Origin: Herpomyces periplanetae
Taxonomy: Eukaryota > Ascomycota > Laboulbeniomycetes > Herpomycetales > Herpomycetaceae
Reading direction: 5' to 3'
Assembly: GCA_009733715.1 (NCBI GenBank)
Contig: WMKJ01000158.1
Span: 1 to 22,745 of the forward strand
Length of the DNA: 22,745 bases
Shown here: positions 1 to 10,259 of the stretch, in pieces
How the letters are laid out: each line of letters starts with the position of its first letter
How positions within the stretch are numbered: position 1 is the first letter of the stretch
The notes under the pieces: generated by a model
What the model was told of the DNA's origin: nothing
The model's database searches: none
Seen by the model: only the letters and a program-made list of their open reading frames with translations
Program-made: the position numbers and the translations under genes

Positions 1-430
1 TTCCCTGCTTTGGAACGAACGGGTTATTAGCTGAGCGAATATACGAGAATTGGATAAGCGGTTTAAGCCGTGGTCACGTATAATCTCAACATATGAGCTC
101 GACTGGCATTTGTTTCATTCCATAACGCTCGCGTCAAGCTTTTACAATCAATCATCGCTCGTTGACATTGACATTGATTAAATCTTCAGTCTACACTCCC
201 TCATCCCTATTCACACTCCTACAAATATACATCTATATATATACATATATACATATATACGTGAACATGTACATCTATAAATACACTTAACTTTTAGTTC
301 TATTTGTTCGTATTATCATGTTAAAATTTATCACGTTAATAGGTAAACCTGTCCAAATATTCTATATCTGATCCATTATTCCAACCCGAACCTAAAGACC
401 TACTGAAATCACACAATTCCTTAACTCACG
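1..430. other. AT-rich 5' flank, no gene seen
   Basis: I see no convincing coding exon here on either strand. The left part (about 1-170) is less AT-rich and could be the edge of a neighbouring gene outside the window. From about 225 to 281 there is a simple TA/TATAC-type repeat. The remainder is the AT-rich upstream region of the ORF at 431 and of SRP54. Confidence 0.5.
225..281. repeat. TA / TATAC simple repeat
   Basis: The sequence is an imperfect run of TA and CATATATA units. It is low-complexity DNA with no coding potential. Confidence 0.7.
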
Positions 431-629
431 ATGCGCTTTGGGTTTCCTACGCAAAATTTACCACCATCGCCACCGCCACATTCCCATGGAATGCCCGGAG
501 TTGACCCGCGCCACCCGGACTTATCTCGGTAAGGCCTTGGTGCGCCACATGTGGCAAATGATTCTGCGGATTATCAAGGATCCGAAGGATGGAAAAGTAT
601 TAAAGACGCGATCAAAGCAGTGGAAATAA
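431..629 (+). pseudogene. Small ORF with disrupted frame, weak resemblance to a complex I AGGG-type subunit
   Basis: Two open frames overlap here. The first starts at the ATG at 431, is Pro/His-rich (it includes MPGVDPRHPDLSR) and stops at 530-532. The second frame continues to 629 and reads YLGKALVRHMWQMILRII followed by KDPKDGKVLK and a final RSKQWK. Read across the frame change the two halves look like one small protein of about 65 residues. The pattern MW-x-x-IL followed by K and DG-x-V weakly resembles the small NDUFB2 (AGGG) subunit of respiratory complex I. What I see is the frame change; the NDUFB2 link is a guess. Alternatives are a sequencing error, a missed splice, a pseudogene, or a 5' exon of the SRP54 transcript, because a GTAAGG donor lies at 529. 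Confidence 0.3.
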
Positions 630-759
630 TGTTTTAACGTAAAGGGAAAATATAAACTTTCCCTTTCCCTCACACACACACATTCTTATTCATTAAGTGA
701 TTTTTAAACGTTTAATTTATCCTAGCAAGTTTACAATTTTTTTCAGATTCTCCGTTCGC

Positions 760-2467
760 ATGGTTCTGGTAGACTTGGGACGGCGGATTAGCTCCGCTGT
801 CACTAATTTAAACCGAACGAGTAAAATTGACGAAAGTGTAAGTATCCGCCACGGCTAACGTCAACTCACTTATTACCAAAGTGTAAACGACAGTAATATT
901 GATTCATTAACGAATTAACAAAAATAATTATTTTCATCATGCACTGCACGCTTGCACAATGAACGTAGGCTAACCTTAACACTGACTAAAGTAGGCATTC
1001 GATTCAATGTTAAAGGAAATATGTAACGCTTTAATTACAGCTGACGTTAACGTTAAGTTAGTGGCTAATTTACGTACATCAATACGAAAATCTGTCAATT
1101 TTAACGAATTAGCGCCTGGTGTTAATAAAAAGCGAATTATACAAAAATGTGTATTCGATGAACTGGTTAAATTGGTCAATCCGGAAACTGAGGGTTTCCA
1201 AGTTAAAAAAAACCGCTCAAACGTTATTATGCTTGTGGGCTTACAAGGAGCGGGTAAAACTACTACGAGTACTAAACTGGGAAAATTCTATCAAACTAGA
1301 GGCTTTAAAACTTGTTTGGTTTGCGCAGATACGTTTCGCGCAGGAGCTTTTGATCAATTAAAACAAAATGCCATCAAAGCCCAAATACCCTACTATGGTA
1401 ATCTATTAGAACCTGATCCAGCCGTAGTTGCAAAGACTGGCGTTGACAATTTTAAAAAAGAACGCTTCGAAGTTATCATCGTCGATACATCCGGTCGACA
1501 TAAACAAGAACAAGAGCTTTTTGATGAAATGATCCAAATTCAAAAGGCCGTTCAACCCGACCAAACTATCATGGTTTTAGACGGTTCAATTGGCCAAGCT
1601 GCGGAATCCCAATGTCGTGCATTCAAGGATGCCTCAAACTATGCTGCCATTATAATTACCAAGACTGACGGTGCTGCTGCCGGTGGTGGTGCTATCTCTG
1701 CAGTTGCTGCTACTCATACTCCAATTGTATTTCTTGGTACGGGTGAGCATATATTCGATCTGGAAAGATTTTCGCCTAAACCATTCATAAATAAATTACT
1801 CGGATTTGGTGATATGGCTGGTCTTGTTGAACATGTCCAAACCATGAACTTTACCCAAAAGAGCACTATCAAAAATATTGCCCAAGGTCTCTTTACACTT
1901 CGTGATATGCGAGATCAACTGTCGGGTATTTTACAAATGGGTCCCTTGACAAAAATGGCCAATATGATCCCCGGGTTATCCGGTATGATTGCAGGGATGG
2001 ACGAGGAAGAAGGGGCAATCCGTTTAAAACGAATGATATATATATGTGATTCAATGACCATGAAAGAATTAGACGGTGATGCTCGTGTATTTGTCGAGCA
2101 ACCTTCTCGGATTGTTAGAATTGCAAAGGGATCTGGAACCAATGTTCGAGAGGTCGAAGAATTGTTAACTCAACATCGTGTAATGGCTAATATGGCCAAA
2201 AAGATGAAGGGAGGTTTGCAAAATATGCAAAAAGTCCAAGCCCAACTTTCCTCCAAAAATCCTCGACAACAGCTCGGTGCAGCCCAGCGTCGGATGGCTT
2301 CATTACCCGAAACAAATGATTTTGCTGGATTAATGAAAATGATGGGTGGGTCAGAGGCTCTTTCATCCCTTACAGGATCATCTGGAAAACTTCCAGATAT
2401 TTCTCAATTGATGAAACTTATGGGAGGAGCAACTCGTCCTCCAGTTAAGCCTGCTCGAAAGCGGTAA
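760..2467 (+). CDS. SRP54: Signal recognition particle 54 kDa subunit, SRP54 GTPase
   Basis: This gene encodes the GTPase of the signal recognition particle. It binds the SRP RNA and the signal sequence of nascent proteins and docks with the SRP receptor at the ER. Exons are 760-837 and 995-2467, giving 516 aa, about the family's length. The start MVLVDLGRR matches the conserved SRP54 N terminus. The 157-nt intron (838-994) has a GTAAGT donor and a CTGAC-type branch site close to the TAG acceptor. After the helical N domain comes the G domain, with P-loop GLQGAGKT at about 108-115, [10 protein letters not shown] near 138, DTSGR at 190-194, TKTDG at 248-252 and the signature [14 protein letters not shown] near 269. 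The C-terminal M domain is Met-rich, has [13 protein letters not shown] for RNA binding, and ends in a basic tail. One oddity is alanine where histidine is usual after TKTDG. It is the only housekeeping gene in the window. Confidence 0.97.
838..994 (+). other. SRP54 intron 1
   Basis: The donor is GTAAGT at 838 and the acceptor is TAG at 992-994. Removing these 157 nt joins the codons for KIDES to AFDSMLKEI, restoring the conserved SRP54 N domain in frame. A TGACTAA-like branch site lies about 10 nt before the acceptor. Confidence 0.93.
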
Positions 2468-2569
2468 AGTATATTGTTCATTTACTCTTTTTTTAATCCC
2501 TGTTTTTAGTTTTGGCTTGTTTTAACATTTCGTTCGCCCGACTACATTCCCTTCCCTGTGAAAGGCCTA

Positions 2570-2577
2570 TGACGTCA
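2570..2577. promoter_or_regulatory. TGACGTCA palindrome (CRE/ATF-type site)
   Basis: This is a perfect 8-bp TGACGTCA palindrome, the consensus for CREB/ATF-type bZIP factors. It lies 47 bp before the ATG of the small ORF at 2624 and about 100 bp after the SRP54 stop codon. An 8-mer can occur by chance, so function is only possible. Confidence 0.3.
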
Positions 2578-2623
2578 CAACCAAGTGTATAGCTGGATTT
2601 GTTTACACTTTTGGTCCGTTTGA

Positions 2624-2812
2624 ATGCAAAAATACCCTTTTCTTTTCATCGTGATACTAATCCTCTTCGTTATCCTACTTTTTGGGATTCTTCCTAAAAA
2701 CTCACCAAGTCCTTCGTCCACCGTTTACTATACACAATCATGCGCTATGCTATACGTAAATCCCCGTTTATACAGTACTCTCAAATTAAACTGTTGTATG
2801 CTATTTCGTTAA
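2624..2812 (+). CDS. Hypothetical 62-aa protein with N-terminal membrane segment
   Basis: The ORF starts with a true ATG. The N terminus is MQKYP followed by about 18 hydrophobic residues (residues 6-23), which would act as a signal peptide or signal anchor. Then come a Pro/Ser-rich stretch (PKNSPSPSS) and a short tail with three Cys. I do not recognise a family. The C-terminal half shows little sign of selection, and the ORF could be the first exon of a split gene or a chance ORF. It lies between SRP54 and the convergent secreted gene A. The cysteine spacing (16 or 17 residues) does not match the C-x18-C family nearby. Confidence 0.3.
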   Translation: MQKYPFLFIVILILFVILLFGILPKNSPSPSSTVYYTQSCAMLYVNPRLYSTLKLNCCMLFR

Positions 2813-2886
2813 TTGAATTCATGTCTCCAGATTAAGTTGAATTTCCTTGTGATCTCTCTTACATATTTCCAACCATAAATCTACTC

Positions 2887-3561
2887 TCATACACGATACA
2901 TTCTCAGTTTGTACTTAAAGCATGCATGCTCATAAATTGGTTCCACCGTTATTATAAGCTGCGATGAGTGAAGGTAGCATCCAAAACAGTACGTCTTTGA
3001 GTTCACCACCAAGTATAATTTTCGTTTTCCATCATTCCCAGTTATGATTTGAACGGAAAACTTGGGATAGTTAACTATTTGTGCCAGCCCAAACGCTACT
3101 CCAAGTGAGCCTTGACTATCTCGTATTCCAACTTTCCCTAAAAATATTCGTTAATTTTCCCATTTTCCTTGCACACAATATTCTTCGTTAGCTTACTCTG
3201 GAATGCATTATTACTGTCTAAAGTCCAAATTTCACCTTCGGTTGTTATCGCAAACTTTATCCTACACTTTACTTAGCCAAATTTTACGAAAAATTTACCG
3301 CTTCACTTAATTTATTGTGTACCTCTTCATGACTAAATTATTCACATTTTGTACGTTTCCAATAGTAAACTTCTCATTAGCATGCCACAAACCATCGTAG
3401 GTTATCCCTAACGATGTATCAATTCCGGGTGAACCATCCTTTAGTATCGGTATAACTTCTTCAAGTTTAATACTAAATCTGCAGACAACATCTCCACGGC
3501 AGCATGCGTAACATAATATCCATATTATCATGAAGGAATAAACCCTTCTAAACATTTCCAT
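2887..3561 (-). CDS. Secreted C-x18-C family protein, member A (short form)
   Basis: The gene is on the minus strand with three exons: 3561-3323, 3261-3197 and 3137-2887 (184 aa, stop TGA at 2887-2889). The introns are 61 and 59 nt, and the second has TTAAC before its TTTTTAG acceptor. The N terminus is a signal peptide (MFRRVYSFMIIWILCYACC; a second ATG lies at 3555). Exon 2 is exactly 65 nt and encodes IKFAITTEGEIWTL, matching the LEFKISNKGEL segment of member D. Exon 3 has KLYLVVNSKTYCFGC, then 18 residues, then C (Cys155 and Cys174). It lacks the Ser-rich linker of the longer members and has an extra Cys152. The family is unknown to me; a secreted effector or surface protein is an inference. 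Splice sites are predicted, but the joined product matches three paralogues. Confidence 0.78.
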
Positions 3562-3752
3562 TATAGTCTCGTTAACTAAAATTCCTCTTTAACTTTTAAT
3601 TCCAGACTTAAGCTTCTCCAAACTGTAAAATCTTCCCTTCTTTATTCTTCATCCGTCTGCTTGTTTTTAATTTTTCTAGCTTTATGCCACGCCGTCCATT
3701 TATCAATTTTCACTTATTTTTTCCATTTTCGCCTTGTATTACCCTTACACTC

Positions 3753-4886
3753 TTACACGTTGCATATCCCGTATGTATCGCTATAATTTGCCCCATAAAA
3801 TTGGCCTTGCAAGCTAAATTTTACGCTTTCGCAGCCCGTATCACATCCATAATTGGTTAGTTGATAAAATGCCAATTCATTATTTTCTTAGCTTAACCTT
3901 TTAGTTTAAGCGCCGTCCTCTTGCTCTAGATAATTCCTCTCTAATAATTAACAGCTTTCAGCCGAGCTTTAACGCAGAAATATATAGCCTTAACCACCCT
4001 CACAATAGCTCCTATGCTTACTTATAACGACAATTGTCAAGCTTGACAATGCGTCCTGCATATAACCACATATACACTTCCATTCTTAATCCGTACCTTT
4101 TGCCTCGCTTTGCATTGAAATACCTCCATTATATCTGCACTCGTCGTAACTTAATTCCATCCTTACCCTTTTGCCCTTCTCCCACAAGCCATTCAAAATT
4201 ATGCCATCTTCACCCTCTCGGCTCCATAATTTCAACATTTACTCTAGTTAGCAGTATACACCATTAACCATCTTTTGTAAGCCTTTTAAACGAAGCAATA
4301 CCATTTTATTTGTATGCCAAAAATCATCTCGTATATTTCTCATCAACGTATAACCCAGTATTAAATCAAACTATGTCATGTTGGCTTAAAAATGCCTGTT
4401 TAAACTAGCCATATAAATTATGATCAGCCTGTGCCTTTTCAACTCCTTATTTGTGATACATTCTCAATGCCACGTTTATAATTATCCCTTTCTTTCCGTT
4501 TCTCTAAAATACTAGTTAGGTTTTAACATTCTACTTCCTCTGAACTCACTCCTACGTATCGCAGCAACAAAACCCCCCAAAATACATACTATCCCACTTT
4601 TGCCAGTTCGCTCCTAGAAATGGGCTCTTGATGTAAATGTCTCTACGATTAATTATGTACTTGACTCAATAAATATATGAATTGTTTACGTACATACAGA
4701 GTGTGTAATCAAGGGTCCCTTTTCCATGTATATGTACTTTATTCCTTCTCTAAAGCTAATTATATTAACATCAACCATGTCCATGTTATCGCATACATGG
4801 ACTGTTAAACACAAACCATTTATCCACGTTCTTGATGGATATATATTCACCTCGAACGCTTTTTCCGTAATATTGGAACTTCCAAT
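3753..4886 (-). pseudogene. Possible decayed or unresolved fifth family member
   Basis: Several exon-like open pieces lie on the minus strand but do not join into one clean gene. One piece (4886 to about 4689, 66 codons, no stop) follows a TTTAG acceptor-like site, contains FEVNIYPSRTWING and ends near a GTATGT donor. A possible exon near 4630-4590 reads NWQKWD, then a GTATGT donor with a later CTAAC branch site. A last piece (3887-3753) reads NELAFYQLTNYGCDTGC and ends soon after another Cys, like the end of member A (TYCFGC). No signal peptide was found, the cysteine spacing is 22 rather than 18, and stops separate the pieces. It could be a pseudogene, two gene remnants, or chance. Confidence 0.3.
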
Positions 4887-5227
4887 CTAAATATTACAGT
4901 TACAATTGTGCCTCTGGTAGAGCATTATCTTCCAAAATGTTAGATTCCTCTTCACAAATTTCGTAATCTGCATACAATATTGCGAGTGATTTCCCCGTAA
5001 CACCTGCCTATCGAGGAATTCACCCCATATCTTGCTCCCAAAAAACGCAGCTAGTTCCCGTAACACTTAGGATAACAGCCTTCACAAAGGATTATTTAGC
5101 ATGTGTGCGGGATTACATCCCAACCCTTGACATAATTCGGGGATCACTTACTCGAAAGTCCTCATGTACACAAAAAAAAAGTAGATAGATCTTAGTCTTT
5201 AAAATACAAACGTAAGGAACTGTGATA

Positions 5228-5336
5228 ATAGTTGGCATATGCCCGAAACTATTTGCTGAGGAGCCCAGCGTATCTTGTTAAAAGGGCTTAGTACGGTTTC
5301 GTAATAATTGCAGGAGGTAGCGTTGCGACATTAAAT
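5228..5336 (+). repeat. Dispersed repeat W, copy 1
   Basis: The core at about 5285-5336 (AAGGGCTTAGTACGGTTTCG and on) closely matches 22074-22125, and weaker similarity extends upstream from CCCGAAA. By eye the cores are roughly 80% alike. The element type is unknown. Confidence 0.6.
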
Positions 5337-5579
5337 ATTTTAGTTTAATTGGCATGCACCTATATGCACTGTTTGAACACTCCAGGCTACACAATTAGAT
5401 CTCGGATGTTGATCTTGATCGTCATTGAAGTGGTTGAATACAATTACAATGTCATGTCATCAAAATTGGGTAGAGCAACCTCACGTTAAGTACATGTGAA
5501 GATGGTCGTGATAAATTGGATTCAAATAGAATTGATATGATTATCCCGTGTATTTAAAACGTTCGAGACACCAACCATT

Positions 5580-6500
5580 ACATGGATTACGAGGACCCAT
5601 TTGTTTTATTTTTATCACGACTCATTTTGTTGTTTTTCTGTTTATACTTAACTTGGAGCCATATCTTTTGTGTGGTCGACACTGACATTGGTATTGTTAT
5701 TGAGCTTTTTGAACTATTGTCCTGTCTAACTTGTCGAGTAAATCTTGCACAGTGCTCAGTTTGAAGTGGTAGGCCACCACATTTCTTATTATAACAATCA
5801 AACACCTTGTTCACCAAAGTAGACGTAACGAGTGGGATCGTTTAACGTAAGAGTATTGCAGCTAGTCAATGTCCAATTTAGTGGACTCCTCACCACAAGG
5901 CCTCGAAATTGAATGCTTCTTGTATACATCTTCACGTGCGGCTTGGCTATGTGTTACGGATGTGACAACCGAAGAGATAGAAGACAAGGGAACAATGAGT
6001 CGATGGAGTGAGTTGCTCTTCAACTTATCGTCGGCTCTTGTTTGGAAGTTCTTATACGAATCTCAAGAAGACTCTTGACAGTGTTATACTCTGAAGCCGT
6101 ATCTCTTGAGTGGTTAATGCTAGCCGTATACAAAGGATACAGTGCTTCATTTCTTGCAGTAGAATGGAAGTCGAGCAAACAAATTTCCCCTGAGAGAGGT
6201 CAACACAACACAAGAGACAATAAACAAATAGAGGGAGGAAAAAAATAGCCAAGGGGAAGCCATCTAAGCTTAGGGCATGACTTGGGCAACAAGAACTGAA
6301 CAAAAAAAAGAATAATAAACCCACAACCAAATATAGCATGGAAGAGATATTATACAGTATAGGGATTTGTGCAAGGAAGGGACCGAACCCAAGGAGTAGT
6401 CTCCATAGCGAAAAATACCATGAGGAATAAGTTCTCAAGGTATTCAAGAGGAAGAAATAAAATTACCAGTTTGAGGAAATATAGGTAGATGACGGAGGAG
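5580..6500. repeat. Dispersed repeat X/Y, copy 1 (old, degenerate)
   Basis: Two segments recur elsewhere in the window. Segment X (about 5640-5766, plus orientation) matches the reverse complement of about 15960-16090; the shared peptide pattern is W-x-HIFC followed by DT-x-IGI. Segment Y (about 5925-6490) matches about 15285-15870 in the same orientation (for example GGAAGCCATCTAAGCT and TTATACAGTATAGGG). X and Y therefore have different relative orientations in the two copies. The sequence is hydrophobic-coding or AT/GA-rich and badly worn. It is probably a remnant of a mobile element, but I cannot name the class. Confidence 0.6.
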
Positions 6501-8300
6501 TTGTGTTCTTTTATACTCACGCGGAAAAGACTTGTCACAGCTGCATTTCACTGTCAACCCCTATCATTTTCTCAAAGATAAGCGTTAAACAAATATTGCG
6601 GAAACAGTCATCCAAGCCATCCAGTATGCGCCTGACTCGGTTTAGTAATCCCGTTACAGCCTTCAAATCGGTGCTACACTGCTGTGACAGCAGGAGCTGG
6701 GGGATGACCGTAAGTCCATACTCATGCTTTTTAGAAAGCGAACTGCGAGTAACCAAGACTGACTTGCAAACATTAGGACAGGTACATATGTACAAGAAGC
6801 GTGTAATAAGGTAGGAATCCGAGACTGCACCCGTAATCGAGCGCTCTGGAAATACACTTGAGTTTGCACAAGCCCCATGGCGCTGGTGGGGGACGAAGTC
6901 CGATTGAAACCATAGGGATGGCTTAGTGCATCAATATGGATTGTGTCGTGCCCATTGCACCCGGTGTGCTAGTGCTCTTGTGACTAGCAAAGGGACCTAG
7001 TCACGTTTATGTAAGCAAATAAGTACCTTTAGCGCTGAACAGCGTGCTGCCAGAATATGGCCAGGTGAAAAATATGATACATCCCGACAAGGATAGGGGT
7101 GCTCATCATGTCCAGTCAGGCAACTTATACATCCGAAGTAATAGCGTTCTAAGGGGCGTCCCGTCGTAAGTTAGTGATGCCGTTGAACCATGTAACGTCT
7201 TTACAGGTACTAGTACTTTCAATAGTGGTTTTTCGCTCAGCTCATTGTTGAACTAAACTGAACGAAAGAGCATTATGCTCGAAATGGTTCTCGGTACCAG
7301 TTGGTAAGATGAGTGATTTTGGTTTTGGTGTCTTAATATGAAAACTCAAAACCATCCATATCTCTTCAGGCCTTGTAAAAAATAGTTCCTGCACAATTTC
7401 ATGGTTGATAATGAAGCGGATCGAGACAAATAGTTTAACTCTCCATATATATAGATCTATCACTGAAAACACCGTATTCTTATCCAGAACTTAAATCTCG
7501 TCAAAACTGATGAAGATGTCCATGTTTCGAGCATCGAAAAGTCCATTTTTGAAGAGTATGCAAGTCAAATCAAGCAAAGGGTGGTGCATGTGATGACCGA
7601 CACCGAGAAAAAACGTAATTTACAAAGATCCAAGGCAAACTAAAGAACATTGACAAGAAATGGAACAAAACAAAATATAGGTGCGAAATGACCATTACCC
7701 GATTTTTGATAAAATCCGTAAAATGATTAACCCGAAACCTGTCTGATTATTCCAAATTTTGAGGATAAGTACACAGACATGTATGGAAGGTGTTTACAAA
7801 ATTTGGGCGTAATTGAACCCTCGAAAAATACAAAACTGTGGTTTTCGGTAATTTTTGTAACGGATTTCTTTCATTTAACTGCTCCTTGTTTTCATTGGAC
7901 ACCCAAGATTTCCCACTTTTTTACCCAGGGGCTTACGACCCTCTCCCTTTTTTTTTTTCCCGGTAACTTGTCGCAATAGCGCTACTCTGTTGTTGCAGAG
8001 AAGTCGCGTTTGGGATACTCTAATGTTTGGTTTTTCTTGACTTGATGTCGGGAGTCATGAATGACAGTATTTTATTTTGTACTTAGCTTTTTTTCAAGCA
8101 GATTGGACACGGATAACCGGACCTATGTAGCACTAGTATCACTGTCGTCAAGGATACGCAAGCGTCGGAACACGACGGAAAGAATCAATATCCATGAGCA
8201 CAAAGCAGATAGCTTTGCAGGCTTATCGCCATCCATCTTGACTTGATTTTATGTTCTTAATACCGGATGGTGCTATCTGTCAGATTATATTATCATGACT
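6500..8300. other. Higher-GC stretch with no recognised gene
   Basis: This stretch is less AT-rich than its surroundings, especially about 6600-7250. It holds several short open frames on both strands. None shows a motif, signal peptide or paralogue I recognise, and many stops interrupt all frames. It lies between repeat X/Y copy 1 and repeat Z copy 1 and may be the interior of an old inserted element. Confidence 0.35.
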
Positions 8301-8309
8301 TAAAAATAA

Positions 8310-8910
8310 TTCTCAAGCTACACTGGACATGCTACAAGCATTGAAGTTAGCAATATATGAGGGTAATCCAATAATGATTATTCTATTTTACGATATATCG
8401 ACCAAGGGTATTTATACTGTTCGCATGTGCGAAGTTGTAATAGTCTTATATATCAAGCTCCAGCTACAGGTAGTAGCTGCTTGGCTTATCTAGATGATGG
8501 CAAGGTGGTTGGAGCAGTAAGTACAAAATGAAGATGAGGGTAAGTATAGATTCGCGGTCTTTCATCTCTTAGCTTTTGTATTTAAACCAGCCTTGTTCCT
8601 CTCTATATTGAAGCATTCGGAGATAAATTTTTTTTGAGTTTATTTTAACTTTACTTTTTTATAAGAAGTTCTACTTAGCTAGATTATTTTAGTTGAACTG
8701 TTTTTGTTATGCGTTTGGTGGGCATTGGCAAAAGTGATGTGAGGGTTGTTCGGTGGATTTTTGTTGCTCATTCCGGTCGAAAAGAGCAAACGGCTTGTTT
8801 TGTAGTCATCACTACACATATTTGTTGACGTTATTTTATGCCTTTTTCTACCAACTATGTCTCTCTGCAGGGTATAGCGTAATATTTAGGGCCAGTTTGG
8901 CAACAGTTAC
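8310..8910 (+). repeat. Dispersed repeat Z, copy 1 (old, degenerate)
   Basis: This copy matches, in opposite orientation, the segments at 18790-19360 (for example TTCGCATGTGCGAAGTTGTA against TTCGCATGTGCGGAGTTGTA, and GGCTTGTTTTGTAGT against AGCTTGTTTTGTAGT near the other end) and 17705-18240. Identity by eye is roughly 60-70%. Some peptide-level similarity persists (FAVFHLLAFVFKPAL against FAILHVVDFVFRPTL), which suggests the ancestor was coding. The element class is not recognised. Confidence 0.65.
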
Positions 8911-9140
8911 ATTTTATAGGATGTTTGAATAGTACTTTTCCGTTTCTCTATTCTCCCTGTATTATATTTCTTGCATTTTTGAAGTTTGCTATTTTTTGTT
9001 TCTGGACCAATTGTATTAAAATTTATCATTAGTTATATTAATCGGTCATTGAGATGTATTACAAAACTATTTCATTGTTCTCTAAAATTTCACACTTAAT
9101 AGGCGAGAGTGTCTAAATTGTGAAATAATATAAATGCTGA

Positions 9141-10146
9141 TTATGACGCCTTAGTGTAAATTACTTCTAATATATACGGTCCGCAAGTTTTTCGTACAGT
9201 TTGGTGTAAGTAAAGGAAGCTTCTAGTAGCATCAGCTTCGCAAAAAGTAAACGTAGCAGAATTGTGGTGTTTTAATACGAATCTACGGTTTATTTTTGAA
9301 TAGGTAACGCTGAAAACAACCTTTTCAGCCCCATCCAGCGAATACGACTCACCTATTCTTGGAGCAAGGGTGTGTAACATATTCGAACTAATATGCACTT
9401 TACGTGAAAATTTTAGAGATCTGTTGTACACATATTCTACAATTGTGTTAGAATCGAAGCTTTAACATGATTCAATTTTTGACTTACTAAACTCTTTCCA
9501 TCTCATTGCTTGGGCCATCAAATACTTGTCATCCTTTAAATGAAACTTGAGTCTGTAATGGTATAAGATGTTGTTGATACAAAAGCCTTATATTACTTAC
9601 ATTGAGTTTTTCTCATGTTCGTTATAATAAATTTTCGCAGTTTTTATCATCAATGTGTCTTCATCACTAACGTAAATATAACCATATTCACAGCTTGGAG
9701 AAAGGGAATGAAAGTTGAACCTAGAAATTGGGCAAATGTAGAAATCCTTAGGGGGAACGCTTGAGCTATCAATGGGAGCTGTTTCAAACGAATTATTTTA
9801 GCCAACTAAAGGTATTATTCAAATTTTTACCTAAATATAAAAATATATATTATTAATTACATGTTGTGGAATCAGAATGGCTTAAAGATGGTTGATTTTT
9901 AGTAAGATAATCAGGTCCTAAATGGTCCGAGAGGGATTTTGTTCCAAAAACTTCATCAAGATCAGACTGATTTAGAATACTTAGGGTCGCAGTGTTTCCA
10001 TATGAATTTAGAATATGATCAGGTATATCAGGGCATTCATTATCTGACAATAAAGTACTTTGATAAGTTAAAGGAGAACTGACATTTGGCTGTGACAGCA
10101 ATACCCTTGAGAGAAACAGAAAAATTAACTTCGGAAGAAACCCCAT
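9141..10146 (-). CDS. Secreted C-x18-C family protein, member B
   Basis: The gene is on the minus strand, with predicted exons 10146-9861, 9778-9601, 9552-9488 and 9436-9141 (274 aa). The start is the ATG at 10146, where a signal peptide begins (MGFLPKLIFLFLSRVLLSQP). A Ser/Asp/Asn-rich linker follows, then a conserved segment with KDFYICPISRF. Next is the 65-nt exon (LKFHLKDDKYLMAQ) and the C-terminal domain with FTFC (Cys242), 18 residues, then Cys261. The introns are 82, 48 and 51 nt, and the last has a CTAAC branch site. The 82-nt intron has no counterpart in the other members and is the least certain; removing it keeps the frame and gives a length close to members C and D. Function is unknown. 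Confidence 0.75.
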
Positions 10147-10259
10147 TACAATGGAATATGAACTTATTTTTTCCACAAAATTCTTGACAGGATACAAATT
10201 TATTAAAATAAAGTCAAATGTCCTCAAATAATTGTTACCGGAGAGTATATGATACAACA

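Noticed and set aside
976-1179. Minus-strand and alternative-frame ORFs inside SRP54 (also 1119-1361 and 1915-2142)
   Set aside because: They are shadows of the SRP54 coding frame, with no motifs of their own.
3753-3887. Reading 3830-3763 as a 65-nt exon 2 because of VKFSLQGQFYG
   Set aside because: The length to the next donor is 67 nt, not 65, and no exon 3 follows. The open frame extends upstream through NELAFYQLTNYGCDTGC, which fits an exon 3 end better.
4034-4267. Plus-strand frame of 77 codons
   Set aside because: It overlaps the minus-strand exon-like pieces and has a low-complexity Ser/Pro/His/Leu composition. No support.
6052-6447. Long hydrophobic minus-strand frame (131 codons)
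   Set aside because: It lies in repeat Y. Its Leu/Phe-rich composition follows from GA-rich plus-strand sequence, and the equivalent frame in copy 2 is interrupted. It is treated as worn repeat DNA, not a gene.
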